A stretch of 64,000 bases of DNA from Oceanimonas smirnovii ATCC BAA-899 (GTDB taxonomy: Bacteria; Pseudomonadota; Gammaproteobacteria; Enterobacterales; Aeromonadaceae), in contig NZ_KB908463.1 in the NCBI RefSeq assembly GCF_000381965.1, forward strand, positions 1 to 64,000, in the 5' to 3' direction. Within the stretch, counting starts at the first letter, position 1, and every line of letters starts with the position of its first letter. Position numbers and translations under genes: made by a program. The notes below the pieces were generated by a model. The model was not told the DNA's origin. It saw only the letters and a program-made list of their open reading frames with translations, and searched no databases. Shown here one piece after another: positions 26,565 through 36,981 of this stretch.

Positions 26565-27848
26565 ATGACCCTGATCATGAGTGTGGTGGGCATGGCGGTG
26601 CTGGTGCTGATTGCCCTGCTGTTTTCAACTAACCGCAGCGCAGTCCGGCTTCGTACCGTAGCCGGCGCCTTTGCCATTCAGGCGGGGCTGGGAGCGCTTG
26701 TTCTGTATGTGCCTGCCGGCCGGGAAATGCTGACGTCATTATCCGATGGGGTGGCCCAGATTATTGCCTATGCCAATGACGGCATGAGCTTTTTATTTGG
26801 CGGCCTGGTGGGGGACGCTGCCTTTGAAAGCGGCCTGGGCTTTATCTTTGCGGTACGGGTGCTGCCGGTCATTATCTTCTTTTCGTCACTGATTGCCGTG
26901 CTTTATTACGTGGGCATCATGCAATGGATTATTCGGCTGCTGGGGGGCGCGCTGCAAAAGGCGCTGGGCACCTCGCGTACCGAATCGCTGTCGGCCACCG
27001 CCAATATCTTTGTGGGGCAGACCGAAGCCCCCCTGGTGGTTCGCCCCTATATTGCCCGCATGACCGAATCGGAGTTGTTCGCGGTCATGTGCGGTGGTCT
27101 GGCGTCGGTAGCCGGCTCCGTACTGGCGGGTTATGCCTCTTTGGGGGTGCCGCTGGAATACCTGATTGCTGCTTCCTTTATGGCCGCGCCCGGTGGTCTG
27201 CTGTTTGCCAAGTTGTTGCTGCCGGAAACCGAAAAACCGGTCGCACAGGAGCACAGTGCCGCCGACGCCGCCACTGCAGACGATGAGCGTCCTGCCAATG
27301 TGATTGATGCCGCCGCCTCGGGGGCCAGCGCCGGCATGAAGCTGGCGATGAACGTGGGGGCCATGCTGCTGGCCTTTATTGGCCTGATTGCTCTGATCAA
27401 CGGCATGCTGGGCGGCATTGGCGGCTGGTTTGGCATGGAAAATCTCAGTCTGGAGTGGTTACTGGGCTGGCTGTTCTCGCCGCTGGCGTTTTTGCTGGGA
27501 GTGCCCTGGGAGGAAGCCCGGCTGGCGGGCTCCTTTATTGGCCAGAAACTGGTGCTGAACGAGTTTGTGGCTTATGTGAATTTTGCCCCGTATCTGTCGG
27601 ACGATCTGCTGCTGGAAAGTACCGGACAGGCCATGAGCGAACATACGCGCGCCATTATTTCCTTTGCTCTTTGTGGCTTTGCCAACCTGGCCTCGGTCGC
27701 CATTCTGCTTGGCGGCCTGGGTGGTATGGCCCCCGGCCGGCGGCACGATATTGCCCGTCTGGGGCTGAAGGCAGTGCTGGCAGGTACCCTGTCCAACCTG
27801 ATGTCTGCCACCCTGGCCGGTTTTTTTCTGGCACTGGGTGCGCTTTAA
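26565..27848 (+). CDS. nupC: Concentrative nucleoside transporter, NupC/NupX type
   Basis: A 427-aa membrane protein of the CNT family with about 10 helices. The nucleoside-binding signature GQTEAP occurs near residue 152, and NEFVAY near 330. It takes up nucleosides with protons or sodium. It is the first gene of the nupC-deoC-deoB-deoD run (24-nt gap to deoC) and has an AAGGAAG ribosome site. Confidence 0.92.
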   Translation: MTLIMSVVGMAVLVLIALLFSTNRSAVRLRTVAGAFAIQAGLGALVLYVPAGREMLTSLSDGVAQIIAYANDGMSFLFGGLVGDAAFESGLGFIFAVRVLPVIIFFSSLIAVLYYVGIMQWIIRLLGGALQKALGTSRTESLSATANIFVGQTEAPLVVRPYIARMTESELFAVMCGGLASVAGSVLAGYASLGVPLEYLIAASFMAAPGGLLFAKLLLPETEKPVAQEHSAADAATADDERPANVIDAAASGASAGMKLAMNVGAMLLAFIGLIALINGMLGGIGGWFGMENLSLEWLLGWLFSPLAFLLGVPWEEARLAGSFIGQKLVLNEFVAYVNFAPYLSDDLLLESTGQAMSEHTRAIISFALCGFANLASVAILLGGLGGMAPGRRHDIARLGLKAVLAGTLSNLMSATLAGFFLALGAL

Positions 27849-27872
27849 CACATCGTTACAGGAGATAACCCC

Positions 27873-28646
27873 ATGAGCAAGACAGACTCCGCCACCCGCA
27901 TCCTGAGCCTGATGGATCTGACCAGTCTTAATGACGACGATACCGATGCGAATATCATTGCACTGTGTCACAGTGCGGTAACCACTGCCGGCAGCCCGGC
28001 GGCACTGTGTGTGTATGCGCGGTTTGTGCCTTTGGCCAAAACTACACTGCAAGAGCTGGGAGTGGCGAATCATATCCGCGTGGCCACCGTGACCAACTTT
28101 CCTGCGGGTGATAGTGATATTGCCGCTGCTGTGCAGCAAACCCGGACAGCCATCGCAAACGGGGCTGATGAGGTGGATCTGGTGTTTCCCTGGCAGGCGC
28201 TGATGGCCGGAGACGAGCACATTGGCCTGGCCATGGTCAAAGCCTGCAAGGCCGTCTGTGGTGACCGGTTGCTCAAAGTGATTATTGAAAGCGGAGCGCT
28301 GGCCACGCCGGTCCTTATTCAGCGGGCCAGTGAGCTGGCCATTGACGGCGGGGCCGACTTTATTAAAACCTCCACCGGCAAGGTGGCAGTGAACGCCACT
28401 CCTGAAGCGGCAGAAGTGATGCTTAACGTGATTCGCGACAAGGGCGGTCATATCGGCTTCAAGGCTGCTGGCGGAGTGCGCACGCTGGAGCAGGCAGAGG
28501 CTTATCTGGCGCTGGCCGCACGGATAATGGGACCGGGCTGGGCCACACCGGCGCGGTTCCGCTTTGGTGCTTCCGGCCTGTTGCGTGACCTGCTTAAGGT
28601 GTTGCAGCTACCTGAGCAGCACGCCAATAAAACGGCCGGATATTGA
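27873..28646 (+). CDS. deoC: Deoxyribose-phosphate aldolase
   Basis: A 257-aa class I aldolase that splits 2-deoxyribose 5-phosphate into glyceraldehyde 3-phosphate and acetaldehyde. The Schiff-base lysine is in DFIKTSTGK near residue 167, with LKVIIESG before it and [10 protein letters not shown] after it. The ribosome site AGGAGAT is strong. Next is deoB, with no deoA between. Confidence 0.97.
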   Translation: MSKTDSATRILSLMDLTSLNDDDTDANIIALCHSAVTTAGSPAALCVYARFVPLAKTTLQELGVANHIRVATVTNFPAGDSDIAAAVQQTRTAIANGADEVDLVFPWQALMAGDEHIGLAMVKACKAVCGDRLLKVIIESGALATPVLIQRASELAIDGGADFIKTSTGKVAVNATPEAAEVMLNVIRDKGGHIGFKAAGGVRTLEQAEAYLALAARIMGPGWATPARFRFGASGLLRDLLKVLQLPEQHANKTAGY

Positions 28647-28684
28647 TCTGATTGATGCCGCTGGTAAAGGCGGAAGGAGACCCG

Positions 28685-29902
28685 ATGAAACGCGCTATTG
28701 TGCTGGTACTGGACTCTTTTGGTATTGGTGCCGCTCCCGATGCCGCCAAGTTTGGCGACGCCGGCGCCGATACCCTGGGGCATATTGCTGCCGCCTGTGC
28801 CGAAGGCCGGGCCAATGATGGCCGCAGCGGCCTGCTTCACTTGCCCAATCTGGCCCGGCTGGGGCTGTTTCATGCCCATGCCGGCAGCACGGGAGCAGTG
28901 GCTAAAGGGGTGCAGCTGCCCGCCGAAGTGACCGGCAGTTACGGCTATGCCGCCGAGCTGTCGTCGGGCAAGGACACGCCATCGGGCCACTGGGAAATTG
29001 CCGGTGTGCCCGTGCTGTTTGACTGGGGCTACTTTACCGACACCGACAACAGCTTTCCCGCATCCTTGGTGAATGGTCTGGTCAGTCAGGCTGATTTACC
29101 GGGCATTCTCGGCAATTGCCATGCCTCCGGCACCACCATTCTGGAACAGCTGGGCGAGGAGCATGTGCGCACCGGCAAACCCATCTGCTACACCTCGGCC
29201 GATTCGGTATTTCAGATTGCCTGCCACGAGCAGTACTTTGGCCTGGATCGGCTCTATGCCCTGTGCGAGATTGCCCGGAAATTACTGATGCCGTACAACA
29301 TCGGCCGGGTTATTGCCCGGCCCTTTGTGGGCGAGAGTGCCGTCGATTTTGTGCGCACCGGTAACCGCCGGGATTACAGTATTGAGCCGCCGGCTTCCAC
29401 AGTGCTGCAGAAGCTGACCGACGAGCTCAACGGCGAGGTGGTGTCCATCGGCAAAATCGCCGACATTTACGCGCACTGCGGCATCACCCGCAAGATCAAG
29501 GCCAGCGGCCATGATGCCTTGTTTGACGCCACTCTGAGTGAGCTGAGCCGGGCCGGCCACAATACCCTGATAATGACCAACTTTGTGGAGTTTGACTCAA
29601 GCTTCGGCCACAGACGAAACGTGGCGGGATATGCGGCTGCGCTGGAAGCCTTTGATCGTCGTCTGCCCGAGCTTATCGGCCAGCTTGCGCCTGATGATCT
29701 GCTGATCCTGACCGCGGATCATGGCTGTGATCCCACCTGGCCCGGCACCGAGCATACACGGGAATATATTCCCGTGCTGGCCACCGGTGCCGGTCTTGAG
29801 CCGGGTTCGCTGGGCCAGCGGGATACCTTTGCCGATATCGGGCAGACACTGGCAAATTACTTTGGAACCAGCCCCATGAATTACGGGCGTTCCTTTCTCT
29901 GA
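28685..29902 (+). CDS. deoB: Phosphopentomutase
   Basis: A 405-aa enzyme that interconverts (deoxy)ribose 1- and 5-phosphate. It shows the metal-dependent phosphoesterase fold with [12 protein letters not shown] at the start, the catalytic-threonine region [10 protein letters not shown], and the metal ligands [19 protein letters not shown] near the end. The ATG at 28685 follows GGAGACCCG; an in-frame extension to 28652 is not supported. deoD follows after 28 nt. Confidence 0.97.
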   Translation: MKRAIVLVLDSFGIGAAPDAAKFGDAGADTLGHIAAACAEGRANDGRSGLLHLPNLARLGLFHAHAGSTGAVAKGVQLPAEVTGSYGYAAELSSGKDTPSGHWEIAGVPVLFDWGYFTDTDNSFPASLVNGLVSQADLPGILGNCHASGTTILEQLGEEHVRTGKPICYTSADSVFQIACHEQYFGLDRLYALCEIARKLLMPYNIGRVIARPFVGESAVDFVRTGNRRDYSIEPPASTVLQKLTDELNGEVVSIGKIADIYAHCGITRKIKASGHDALFDATLSELSRAGHNTLIMTNFVEFDSSFGHRRNVAGYAAALEAFDRRLPELIGQLAPDDLLILTADHGCDPTWPGTEHTREYIPVLATGAGLEPGSLGQRDTFADIGQTLANYFGTSPMNYGRSFL

Positions 29903-29930
29903 ATTTTTTATTCGTTAACGGGAAGAGACA

Positions 29931-30644
29931 ATGGCGACTCCTCATATCAAGGCTGAGCGTGGCGATTTTGCCGATACTGTGCTGATGCCCGGCGATCCGC
30001 TGCGGGCCAAATACATTGCCGATACCTTTCTTGCCAATGTGCGCCAGGTGAATGGAGTGCGCAATATGCTGGGCTTTACCGGCAGCTACAAGGGCAGAAG
30101 CGTATCCGTGATGGGTCATGGCATGGGCATTCCTTCCGTGTCCATTTATGCCAAGGAACTAATCACCGAGTTTGATGTAAAAAAACTGATTCGGGTAGGT
30201 TCCTGCGGTGCAGTACGGGACGACATCAGGCTGATGGATCTAGTGATTGGCCTGGGAGCCAGTACCGAATCAAAAGTGAACCGCACTCGCTTTATGGATC
30301 ATGATCTGGCGGCCATAGCCGACTTTGCGCTGACTCAGAATGCAGTGATGGCGGCTAATAACCTTAGGGTGCCGGTCAAGGTGGGTAACCTGTTTTCGGC
30401 AGATCTTTTCTATACCCCGCAGAGCGAGCTGTTTGAGCTGCTCAGGCGTTACGGCATAGTGGGTGTCGAAATGGAAGCGGCGGGTCTTTATGGTGTGGCG
30501 GCGGAATACGGTGCTCAGGCGCTGACCATCTGTACCGTGTCGGATCATATTCTGCGGGGCGAACAACTCAGCGCTGACCAACGCCAGACCGGTTTTGATC
30601 AAATGATGGAAGTCGCGCTGGAGTCGGTGTTACTGGAAGTCTGA
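29931..30644 (+). CDS. deoD: Purine nucleoside phosphorylase, DeoD type
   Basis: A 237-aa hexameric-type phosphorylase. It starts [15 protein letters not shown], with the phosphate and ribose motifs [28 protein letters not shown] and EMEAAGLYG, and the C-terminal catalytic Asp in TVSDHI. It cleaves purine (deoxy)nucleosides to base and (deoxy)ribose 1-phosphate. Last gene of the deo run; its end overlaps ytjB by 15 nt. Confidence 0.97.
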   Translation: MATPHIKAERGDFADTVLMPGDPLRAKYIADTFLANVRQVNGVRNMLGFTGSYKGRSVSVMGHGMGIPSVSIYAKELITEFDVKKLIRVGSCGAVRDDIRLMDLVIGLGASTESKVNRTRFMDHDLAAIADFALTQNAVMAANNLRVPVKVGNLFSADLFYTPQSELFELLRRYGIVGVEMEAAGLYGVAAEYGAQALTICTVSDHILRGEQLSADQRQTGFDQMMEVALESVLLEV

Positions 30645-31160
30645 TGGCCGGCGCAGGCGGAGCAGGGTAAAGACCAGCAGAGCGCCCAGCGCGCTGGTCA
30701 GGGGCAGCAGCCAGCTCAGGTGCTGATATATACGCCGCCAGATGGATACCTGCTCATCATTCAGTGCAGCACTGGCCATATTGAGTTGCAGAAAGCCGGC
30801 AATGCGCTCCTGCTGGTAAATAGCACGCACATAATCCCGGCTGTTGTTGCTTTTATTGGGGGTGACGGCGGCCAGCAGACGTCCGCCACCGTCGTACAGA
30901 CGTGCCCCCAGCACAAAAGGCGACTGGCTGAGCTCGGTGACCAGCTGCTGCTGGGCATCGCTGTCTTCGGCGGTCAGTGCCCGCAGTGCCTGAAATTCGG
31001 CAAAGTCGGCCAGGGCCGACGCCGAGTTTTGATACGGCAGCCGCTGCCAGCGCTGGCCCAGCTGGTTCAGTGCCAGCCACTGCTGTAGTGCCAGCAGTAG
31101 CAGCAGCAAGGCTGCCAGCGGCCCGAGCCAGCGTTTGTAATCTGATGGAAGCTTTCTCAT
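30630..31160 (-). CDS. ytjB: YtjB/Smp-family membrane protein
   Basis: A 176-aa protein with one N-terminal membrane anchor (about 14-30), a periplasmic region with the pattern [11 protein letters not shown], and a second helix near 150-168. The family (Smp/YtjB) is of unknown function. It is divergent from serB with a 66-nt gap, as in E. coli. The ATG at 31160 (MRKLPSDYK) is preferred over a TTG three codons upstream. Confidence 0.85.
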   Translation of the reverse strand: MRKLPSDYKRWLGPLAALLLLLLALQQWLALNQLGQRWQRLPYQNSASALADFAEFQALRALTAEDSDAQQQLVTELSQSPFVLGARLYDGGGRLLAAVTPNKSNNSRDYVRAIYQQERIAGFLQLNMASAALNDEQVSIWRRIYQHLSWLLPLTSALGALLVFTLLRLRRPSDFQ

Positions 31161-31226
31161 GACCGCCAATATTGTCTCTTGCCTGCTTAAAAAGCAATAC
31201 GCTACCCTGAGCGCCGGTTTGTCGTC

Positions 31227-32225
31227 ATGAAAGGAAGAAAAGTGGCACTGTTTCTAAATGAGTTGCACGAGCGTGTGGTGCAATGGCAGGGCGTGCTGGC
31301 CCAGCAAACATATCTTTGGCAGCAGGGCAAATGGATAGCAGGGCAGTTGCCGGCTACCGGTGGCTGGCTGGTTTTGCTGGCGGAACAGCTGAACAAGCAG
31401 GCATTTGTCAGCAGCCTGCAGGTGCTGGATGAAGCCGGTGTAAACGCTGAGCTGTGCAAGGTAGAGACGGTGGCAGCTCGTGAGCTCGCCGTGCTGCGGT
31501 TGTCGTCCTGGTCTCCTGCGCTCAAGGCCGCGCTGCAGCAGCAGGCAACCGACTGGGATGTAGCCTGTGTACCTGAGCTGCCGTCAAGTAACCAGCCCGG
31601 TCTGGTGCTGATGGATATGGACTCCACCGCCATTCAGATTGAATGTATAGATGAAATTGCCGCGCTGGCAGGGGTGGGTGAAGAAGTAGCCGCTGTGACC
31701 CGAGCTGCGATGGAAGGGGCACTGCCGTTTTCTGAAAGCCTGCGCCGGCGGGTGGCGGCACTGGCCGGTGCCGATGCCAGTATTATTGATGCTGTCATTG
31801 ACCGCATGCCGCTGATGCCGGGACTGACCGAGCTGGTGACCGGTCTTAAGGCCATGGGCTGGAAAGTGGCGATTGCTTCTGGTGGCTTTGTGCCCTTTGC
31901 CCGCCATCTGCAGCACCAGCTGGGGCTGGATGCCGTGTTTGCCAATACCCTGGAAATTGTCGACGGCAAGCTGACCGGCAGAGTGCTGGGCGACATAGTG
32001 GATGCCGAGGCCAAGGCTCGTATTCTGGAAACGCTGGCTCAGCAGCACGGCATGGCGCTCAGCCAGACAGTGGCCATTGGCGATGGTGCCAATGATCTGC
32101 ACATGCTGGCTAAAGCCGGTCTGGGCGTGGCCCTGCATGCCAAGCCGCTGGTACAGGAGCAGGCACCTGTATGCCTGAACCAGCTCAGTCTTGAGGGGGT
32201 GCTGGGGCTGCTGCGGGCCCGTTAA
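31227..32225 (+). CDS. serB: Phosphoserine phosphatase
   Basis: A 332-aa HAD-family enzyme that makes serine from phosphoserine. The catalytic motif is LVLMDMDSTAIQIECIDEIA (nucleophile in DMDST), followed by ASGGF and AIGDGANDLHML. The N-terminal 100 residues are the regulatory domain. A GTG at 31242 with AAGGAAG just before it is a credible alternative start, five codons downstream of the ATG given. The 3' end overlaps the convergent PilZ gene by 41 nt. Confidence 0.95.
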   Translation: MKGRKVALFLNELHERVVQWQGVLAQQTYLWQQGKWIAGQLPATGGWLVLLAEQLNKQAFVSSLQVLDEAGVNAELCKVETVAARELAVLRLSSWSPALKAALQQQATDWDVACVPELPSSNQPGLVLMDMDSTAIQIECIDEIAALAGVGEEVAAVTRAAMEGALPFSESLRRRVAALAGADASIIDAVIDRMPLMPGLTELVTGLKAMGWKVAIASGGFVPFARHLQHQLGLDAVFANTLEIVDGKLTGRVLGDIVDAEAKARILETLAQQHGMALSQTVAIGDGANDLHMLAKAGLGVALHAKPLVQEQAPVCLNQLSLEGVLGLLRAR

Positions 32226-34464
32226 GCTGTACTCTTGCCCGTGCCAGATCGGTAATGTTGAAGATCTGGCACTGTAACGCCAGCTCCGCCAGATTTTGTT
32301 CCAGCAGTTGGGTTTTATAGAGTGATACCTCAGCCAGCTGATTCCATTCCGGTACATTTAACGTCAGCTGACGTAATTGCAACCGGTTCACTGCAGCAAG
32401 ACACACAGTGACTCTGTCCTGGCCTGCCATCAGTTGCTGCTGCTGCTCTGCGGCCGGGTTAACCTGCAAGAGTGAAGTCTGATCTGCTTTTTCTGTTATC
32501 CATAACTCGGTTACCAGATGGCTTTTGCCATCTGGCCGTTGCAATGCACTTGCCATGGATTGCAGCAGCTGACGAGTAATCAGCAATCCCAGCTGCGCCA
32601 GCCTTTTATCGTCGGTGAGCATGGTCATCAGCCGCTGCCGCACCGGACTTGCCAGGCTGCCCTGTACGTAAAACCCACCATCGTTGCGGCCAAGTAAAAA
32701 GGCCGGTCCGGACAGCTGCTGCAATGCCTGCCGGATCAGCCATCTCATCCAGGCGGGTTGCTGGCTTCCTTCGGCTCTTGCCCGCAGCTTGTCCTGGTTC
32801 TGGTTCAGCAGTGCACTGAAAAAACGGCTGCCACCGTGGCCTTTAGCCCCTTGAATAGCATGCAGATGCATCACCTTACCGCCCTGGCTGATATTGACTA
32901 CCCGGTAGGGTAACTTTTTCAGGTTCCAGTCCGGGCTGAGTTTGTTCAGCTCCGGCAGGCTGATGTGAACAGTGGCCGGCAAGGTCAGCTCAACCGGCTG
33001 CGGCAGCATCAGTTTCATGCCTGCGACGGAAATATCTTCACTGGCACCGTGTAATGGCTTGTCGTCCAGCAGTAATTCTACCGGCGTTTCAAAACGAAAC
33101 CGGGTTTCCTTGCGGGCTGGTGACTGACGCAATAACACGGGGGTTATTTGTTTTGCCGGTGATGTCAGCAGCCAGGGCAGCAGCAAACGGCCATTTGCCG
33201 GAAGCAGTGTCCGGGGCTCCGGTGCCGGCAAGGGTGTTAACCATAATTGCCATTTGAGTGGTGAAAGCCGCTCCTTGCCCAGCAGATCCAGGTTTTCGGT
33301 GATCTGATCAGTAAACAGTACGGGCCGAATGCTCAGATGATAAAGCTGCAGGGTACCTGCACGTTGGCCTTCGCAGATAAACTGTTGTAGCAACTGCTTT
33401 TGCAACAACTGACTTTGCTCGGCAGCAAAATGATAGCTGTCCTTTTTACCCTTCAGTTTAAAACCATACAGGAACACAGGCTCATGCTGGCGCGCTGCCA
33501 TGGCAAGAATTCGTTCGGGAGGCAGCAAGACCGGCAACAAATCACCTGCCTGCTCGTGACGCCAGTATTCCAGCAGCTTTTTACCGAAGCGGTTGCACAG
33601 TATTTCCTGTAATTCGCCCTGCTCATCAAAAAATAATGACTGCCCCAGCCCGGACTCCAGCAGCGTCTGCCCCCAGCACTGTGCCAGCGCTGTACTATAC
33701 AGATCTTCGGCATTCTGTCCGTAACGTGCCCGGTTTTGTTCGATAAACAATGACAGCGCCTCTTGCCAGGCGGAGTCCGGCTCTATGCGCTGCAGCGCAG
33801 CCCGTTCCTGGCGCTGCGTTTTTTCCTGTTCTTTGGCTGAGACAGGCAGCTGTGTCAGCTGAAAGCACTTTGGCTCAGCCAGACAGGCAAATTCCGGCAG
33901 CTCGGCAAGCGCAGGAAAAGATACGGATACTTTTTGGGGCAGGATCAATCCGGGGGGCACCGTCAGCATGATGCCACTGACTGAAATATCCAGGGTATTG
34001 ACCTGAATATGGCCATCTTCAAGATGCAGCTCAGCCGGAGTAACAAACTGCACCCTTGGCTCTTTGCGCCGGGTGCCGAAACCGGGCTGATGCCAGGGAG
34101 TAGCATTAAACAACGCCGGTTGTTTGCGCATGGCAGCCAGATCAGCCAACAAGGTTTCGTAGAGGCCCCGGGTATAATCACCGTTATATTGCCCCAGCAG
34201 CTGCATAAAACGCTGCTCCAGTTTGGGGGGAAGCATATGGTTAAGGCCACGATGAAATACCTGGCGGCATTGTTCCGGAAACAGCTGCTGTAAATCCAGC
34301 ACACGCAGACAGGGCGCTTTCAGCCGGTTGATTTCAGCGGCCAGCTGGTAGCGGGTTTGAGCATCAGCATCGGGTAATAAGCCTGCCAGCAGGGTCTCTG
34401 TGTCCTGCTGATAACTTAGCGGGATAAGACGGTTTAGCAAGGCTTTATAAGGGCTGAAGTCCAT
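32185..34464 (-). CDS. Large cytoplasmic protein with two PilZ domains
   Basis: A 759-aa protein with two c-di-GMP-binding motifs. The first PilZ domain starts at R132 (RRKEPR) with DISVSG near 159-164. The second has RKETR at 451-455 with DISVAG near 477-482. The rest is alpha-helical, Gln/Leu-rich, and has no catalytic domain I recognise. Both PilZ motifs keep the RxxxR and D/NxSxxG residues, so two-site c-di-GMP binding is expected. Downstream action is unknown. It lies between serB and radA, convergent with serB and divergent from radA, with 71 nt to the radA start. Confidence 0.85.
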   Translation of the reverse strand: MDFSPYKALLNRLIPLSYQQDTETLLAGLLPDADAQTRYQLAAEINRLKAPCLRVLDLQQLFPEQCRQVFHRGLNHMLPPKLEQRFMQLLGQYNGDYTRGLYETLLADLAAMRKQPALFNATPWHQPGFGTRRKEPRVQFVTPAELHLEDGHIQVNTLDISVSGIMLTVPPGLILPQKVSVSFPALAELPEFACLAEPKCFQLTQLPVSAKEQEKTQRQERAALQRIEPDSAWQEALSLFIEQNRARYGQNAEDLYSTALAQCWGQTLLESGLGQSLFFDEQGELQEILCNRFGKKLLEYWRHEQAGDLLPVLLPPERILAMAARQHEPVFLYGFKLKGKKDSYHFAAEQSQLLQKQLLQQFICEGQRAGTLQLYHLSIRPVLFTDQITENLDLLGKERLSPLKWQLWLTPLPAPEPRTLLPANGRLLLPWLLTSPAKQITPVLLRQSPARKETRFRFETPVELLLDDKPLHGASEDISVAGMKLMLPQPVELTLPATVHISLPELNKLSPDWNLKKLPYRVVNISQGGKVMHLHAIQGAKGHGGSRFFSALLNQNQDKLRARAEGSQQPAWMRWLIRQALQQLSGPAFLLGRNDGGFYVQGSLASPVRQRLMTMLTDDKRLAQLGLLITRQLLQSMASALQRPDGKSHLVTELWITEKADQTSLLQVNPAAEQQQQLMAGQDRVTVCLAAVNRLQLRQLTLNVPEWNQLAEVSLYKTQLLEQNLAELALQCQIFNITDLARARVQLNGPAAAPAPPQD

Positions 34465-34535
34465 ATCAGTACAGGCTTGAGTGAGCGAAAAACTTAAGCC
34501 AGTATAACAGCTTGTTAATTAATGAGTGAGGCAGC

Positions 34536-35906
34536 ATGGCCAAGTCTAAAACCGCTTTCGTCTGTGGCGAGTGTGGTGCCGAATTTCCCCGCTGGCAGGG
34601 ACAGTGCTCTGAATGTAAAGAGTGGAATACCGTCAGCGAAATCCGGCTGGCCCCGGCCACATCTTCTGCAAGCCGCAATTCCCGTTTTTCCGGTTATGCC
34701 GGCGTGCAGGAAAGCAAGGTGCAGACCCTGAACGAAATTGCCATGACCGAAATTCCCCGCATTGACAGCGGTTTTCGCGAGCTGGACCGGGTGCTGGGCG
34801 GCGGTCTGGTGCCGGGCTCTGCCATTCTGATTGGTGGCAACCCGGGGGCGGGCAAAAGTACCTTGCTGCTGCAGGTAATGTGTGGCCTGGCCGGACGTAT
34901 GAAAACGCTTTATGTTACCGGCGAGGAGTCATTGCAGCAGGTAGCCATGCGAGCTCAGCGGCTTAATCTGCCCCGGGATCAGCTGCGCATGCTGTCGGAA
35001 ACCAGTGTGGAGCAAATTTGCCATGTGGCCCGGGAAGAAAAGCCGGCGGTCATGGTGATCGACTCGATTCAGGTGATGCATGTGGCGGATGTGCAGTCGG
35101 CACCGGGCTCGGTCAGTCAGGTGCGGGAAGCGGCCGCTCAGCTGACCCGTTTTGCCAAGCAGCAGGGGGTGGTGATCCTGATGGTGGGGCATGTGACCAA
35201 AGACGGCACTCTCGCCGGCCCCAAGGTGCTGGAACATTGCATTGACTGCTCGGTACTGCTCGATGGTGCTGCCGACAGCCGCTTTCGTACCCTGCGCAGC
35301 CACAAAAACCGCTTTGGCGCGGTCAACGAGCTGGGGGTGTTCGCCATGACCGAAACCGGCATGAAAGAAGTGAGCAATCCTTCTGCCATTTTCCTCAGCC
35401 GGGGCGAGGAAAACGTTAATGGCTCTGTGGTGATGGTGATCTGGGAAGGTACCCGTCCCCTGCTGGTAGAGCTGCAGGCGCTGGTGGACTATTCCCAGCT
35501 GGCCAATCCGCGCCGGGTAACCGTGGGCCTGGAGCATAACCGGCTGGCCCTGTTGCTGGCGGTGCTGCACCGTCATGGCGGTATGCAGATGGCGGATCAG
35601 GATGTGTTTGTTAATGTGGTGGGTGGCGTGCGGGTAGAAGACACCAGTGCAGATCTGGCATTGTTGCTGGCGCTGGTATCAAGCTTTCGTGACAAGGCGT
35701 TACCTAAAGAGCTGGTAGTGTTTGGCGAAGTAGGGCTGTCAGGAGAAATTCGTCCTGTGCCATCGGGGCAGGAGCGGCTGATGGAAGCTGCCAAGCACGG
35801 CTTTACCCGCGCCATTGTACCTTGGGCCAACCGGCCCAAACAGGCTCCGGAAGGTATGGAAGTGATCGCCGTTAAAAAACTGGAAGAGGCGCTGGAAGCA
35901 CTGTAA
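34536..35906 (+). CDS. radA: DNA repair protein RadA
   Basis: A 456-aa branch-migration ATPase. The N-terminal zinc finger is CGECG...CSEC (residues 10-28), Walker A is GGNPGAGKST near 102-111, the RadA motif KNRFG is near 258, and a Lon-like C-terminal domain follows (VGLSGEIRPV). It promotes strand exchange in recombination repair with RecA. Confidence 0.97.
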   Translation: MAKSKTAFVCGECGAEFPRWQGQCSECKEWNTVSEIRLAPATSSASRNSRFSGYAGVQESKVQTLNEIAMTEIPRIDSGFRELDRVLGGGLVPGSAILIGGNPGAGKSTLLLQVMCGLAGRMKTLYVTGEESLQQVAMRAQRLNLPRDQLRMLSETSVEQICHVAREEKPAVMVIDSIQVMHVADVQSAPGSVSQVREAAAQLTRFAKQQGVVILMVGHVTKDGTLAGPKVLEHCIDCSVLLDGAADSRFRTLRSHKNRFGAVNELGVFAMTETGMKEVSNPSAIFLSRGEENVNGSVVMVIWEGTRPLLVELQALVDYSQLANPRRVTVGLEHNRLALLLAVLHRHGGMQMADQDVFVNVVGGVRVEDTSADLALLLALVSSFRDKALPKELVVFGEVGLSGEIRPVPSGQERLMEAAKHGFTRAIVPWANRPKQAPEGMEVIAVKKLEEALEAL

Positions 35907-35920
35907 TTGCCGGGGCTGCG

Positions 35921-35939
35921 CGCCGGCGTCAGGCCGGCG
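35921..35939. terminator. Hairpin between radA and the small PilZ gene
   Basis: CGCCGGC and GCCGGCG form a perfect 7-bp stem between convergent genes. There is no clear T-run, so the call is tentative. Confidence 0.4.
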
Positions 35940-35943
35940 TGCC

Positions 35944-36309
35944 TTATTGGTCTTCTGCCAGCAACTGTTCAAACTGGCGGTGCAGTAACTGCTCGTTGCC
36001 CAGATTGAGCTCTACCAGCCGGCGCAAGCGAGTGGCACTGTCCAGATCCAGTTGTTTACATTCCAGTCCCAGCAGATGATTTTCATGATGACGCTGGTAT
36101 CCGTGCATGGTGATCTGGCTGCCATCATCGAGCATAAGCTGCAGGATCAGTTCACCGCCGTCGTTGATTTGCCATGGCGTGTTCAGCGTCAGCAGGGCAC
36201 CGTGCAGGGAAATGTCCTTTACCTGTGCTGTAAAGGGATGGCCGTCGGCGTCGATCAGCAGGGCACTGGCGTTAAACTCAATGCGGCTGAAGGCTCTGCG
36301 TTCACTCAT
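35944..36309 (-). CDS. Single-domain PilZ protein
   Basis: A 121-aa protein made of one PilZ domain, with RRAFSR at residues 4-9, DISLHG near 33-38, and a C-terminal helix. It should bind c-di-GMP; the target is unknown. The ATG at 36309 has an AAGGAG site; an in-frame extension upstream lies inside rsd. It is 10 nt downstream of rsd on the same strand and could be co-expressed with it. Confidence 0.88.
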   Translation of the reverse strand: MSERRAFSRIEFNASALLIDADGHPFTAQVKDISLHGALLTLNTPWQINDGGELILQLMLDDGSQITMHGYQRHHENHLLGLECKQLDLDSATRLRRLVELNLGNEQLLHRQFEQLLAEDQ

Positions 36310-36319
36310 AACGGCTCCT

Positions 36320-36802
36320 TCAGGCCGGTTCACCGGAAGCGGGTTCGCTGGTATCCAGGTGATCGGCAAGACGAATGGCCGTAACAAGGCGATCTTCCAG
36401 AGAGAAACGCTCTTCCAGTACCTCACCAAGCCGGTTTAAATCCTGATCAAGCTCCATCATGACCTCGTCATCGGCCTCGTGGTACTTGTCATGAAAGTTG
36501 AGTGCTTCATCTGTATTACGTTTAATACGCGGATAAATGCGCTCTGCCAGCACACGGGCGTTACCCGTTGAAGCTTCATAGGCGGCAAGCACGTGGTCAT
36601 AGACTTCAAAATGACCGGCAGACACATAATCTACCAGCTGACCACAGAACTCATGCAGCTCTTCATTGGCGGGCAGTGTTTTCTTGTTGGTAGACAGGCG
36701 AATATATTCAACGAGTAATTGCTGACGTGCATTCAGAAAGGTGTCCAGTGCCTTGTGTATTCCGCCAAGCCTGGCTTTGGTTTGTTCCAGTTTCCCGAGC
36801 AT
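36320..36802 (-). CDS. rsd: Regulator of sigma D (Rsd/AlgQ family)
   Basis: A 160-aa all-helical protein with the family segments LVEYIRLS and ELHEFCGQLVDYVSAGHFEVYD. Rsd binds sigma-70 and favours alternative sigma factors in stationary phase. It lies next to hemE, divergent, as in E. coli. A small PilZ gene follows on the same strand. Confidence 0.92.
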   Translation of the reverse strand: MLGKLEQTKARLGGIHKALDTFLNARQQLLVEYIRLSTNKKTLPANEELHEFCGQLVDYVSAGHFEVYDHVLAAYEASTGNARVLAERIYPRIKRNTDEALNFHDKYHEADDEVMMELDQDLNRLGEVLEERFSLEDRLVTAIRLADHLDTSEPASGEPA

Positions 36803-36981
36803 GGTTCCCTCCGTGGGCTGCCTGATGGGCTCAGCTTCTATAACTAATGAAAAGTGATGCCGGGGTCAATAGCCAGTGGTGAATTTGTAACCGGAGCGGG
36901 AGCCAGAGCCGGCTTTTTCGCGTTCCTGTGCTGTAATGGTACAATGCGGCCAAATTTTGTCACCCGATGCGGAAACACGGA

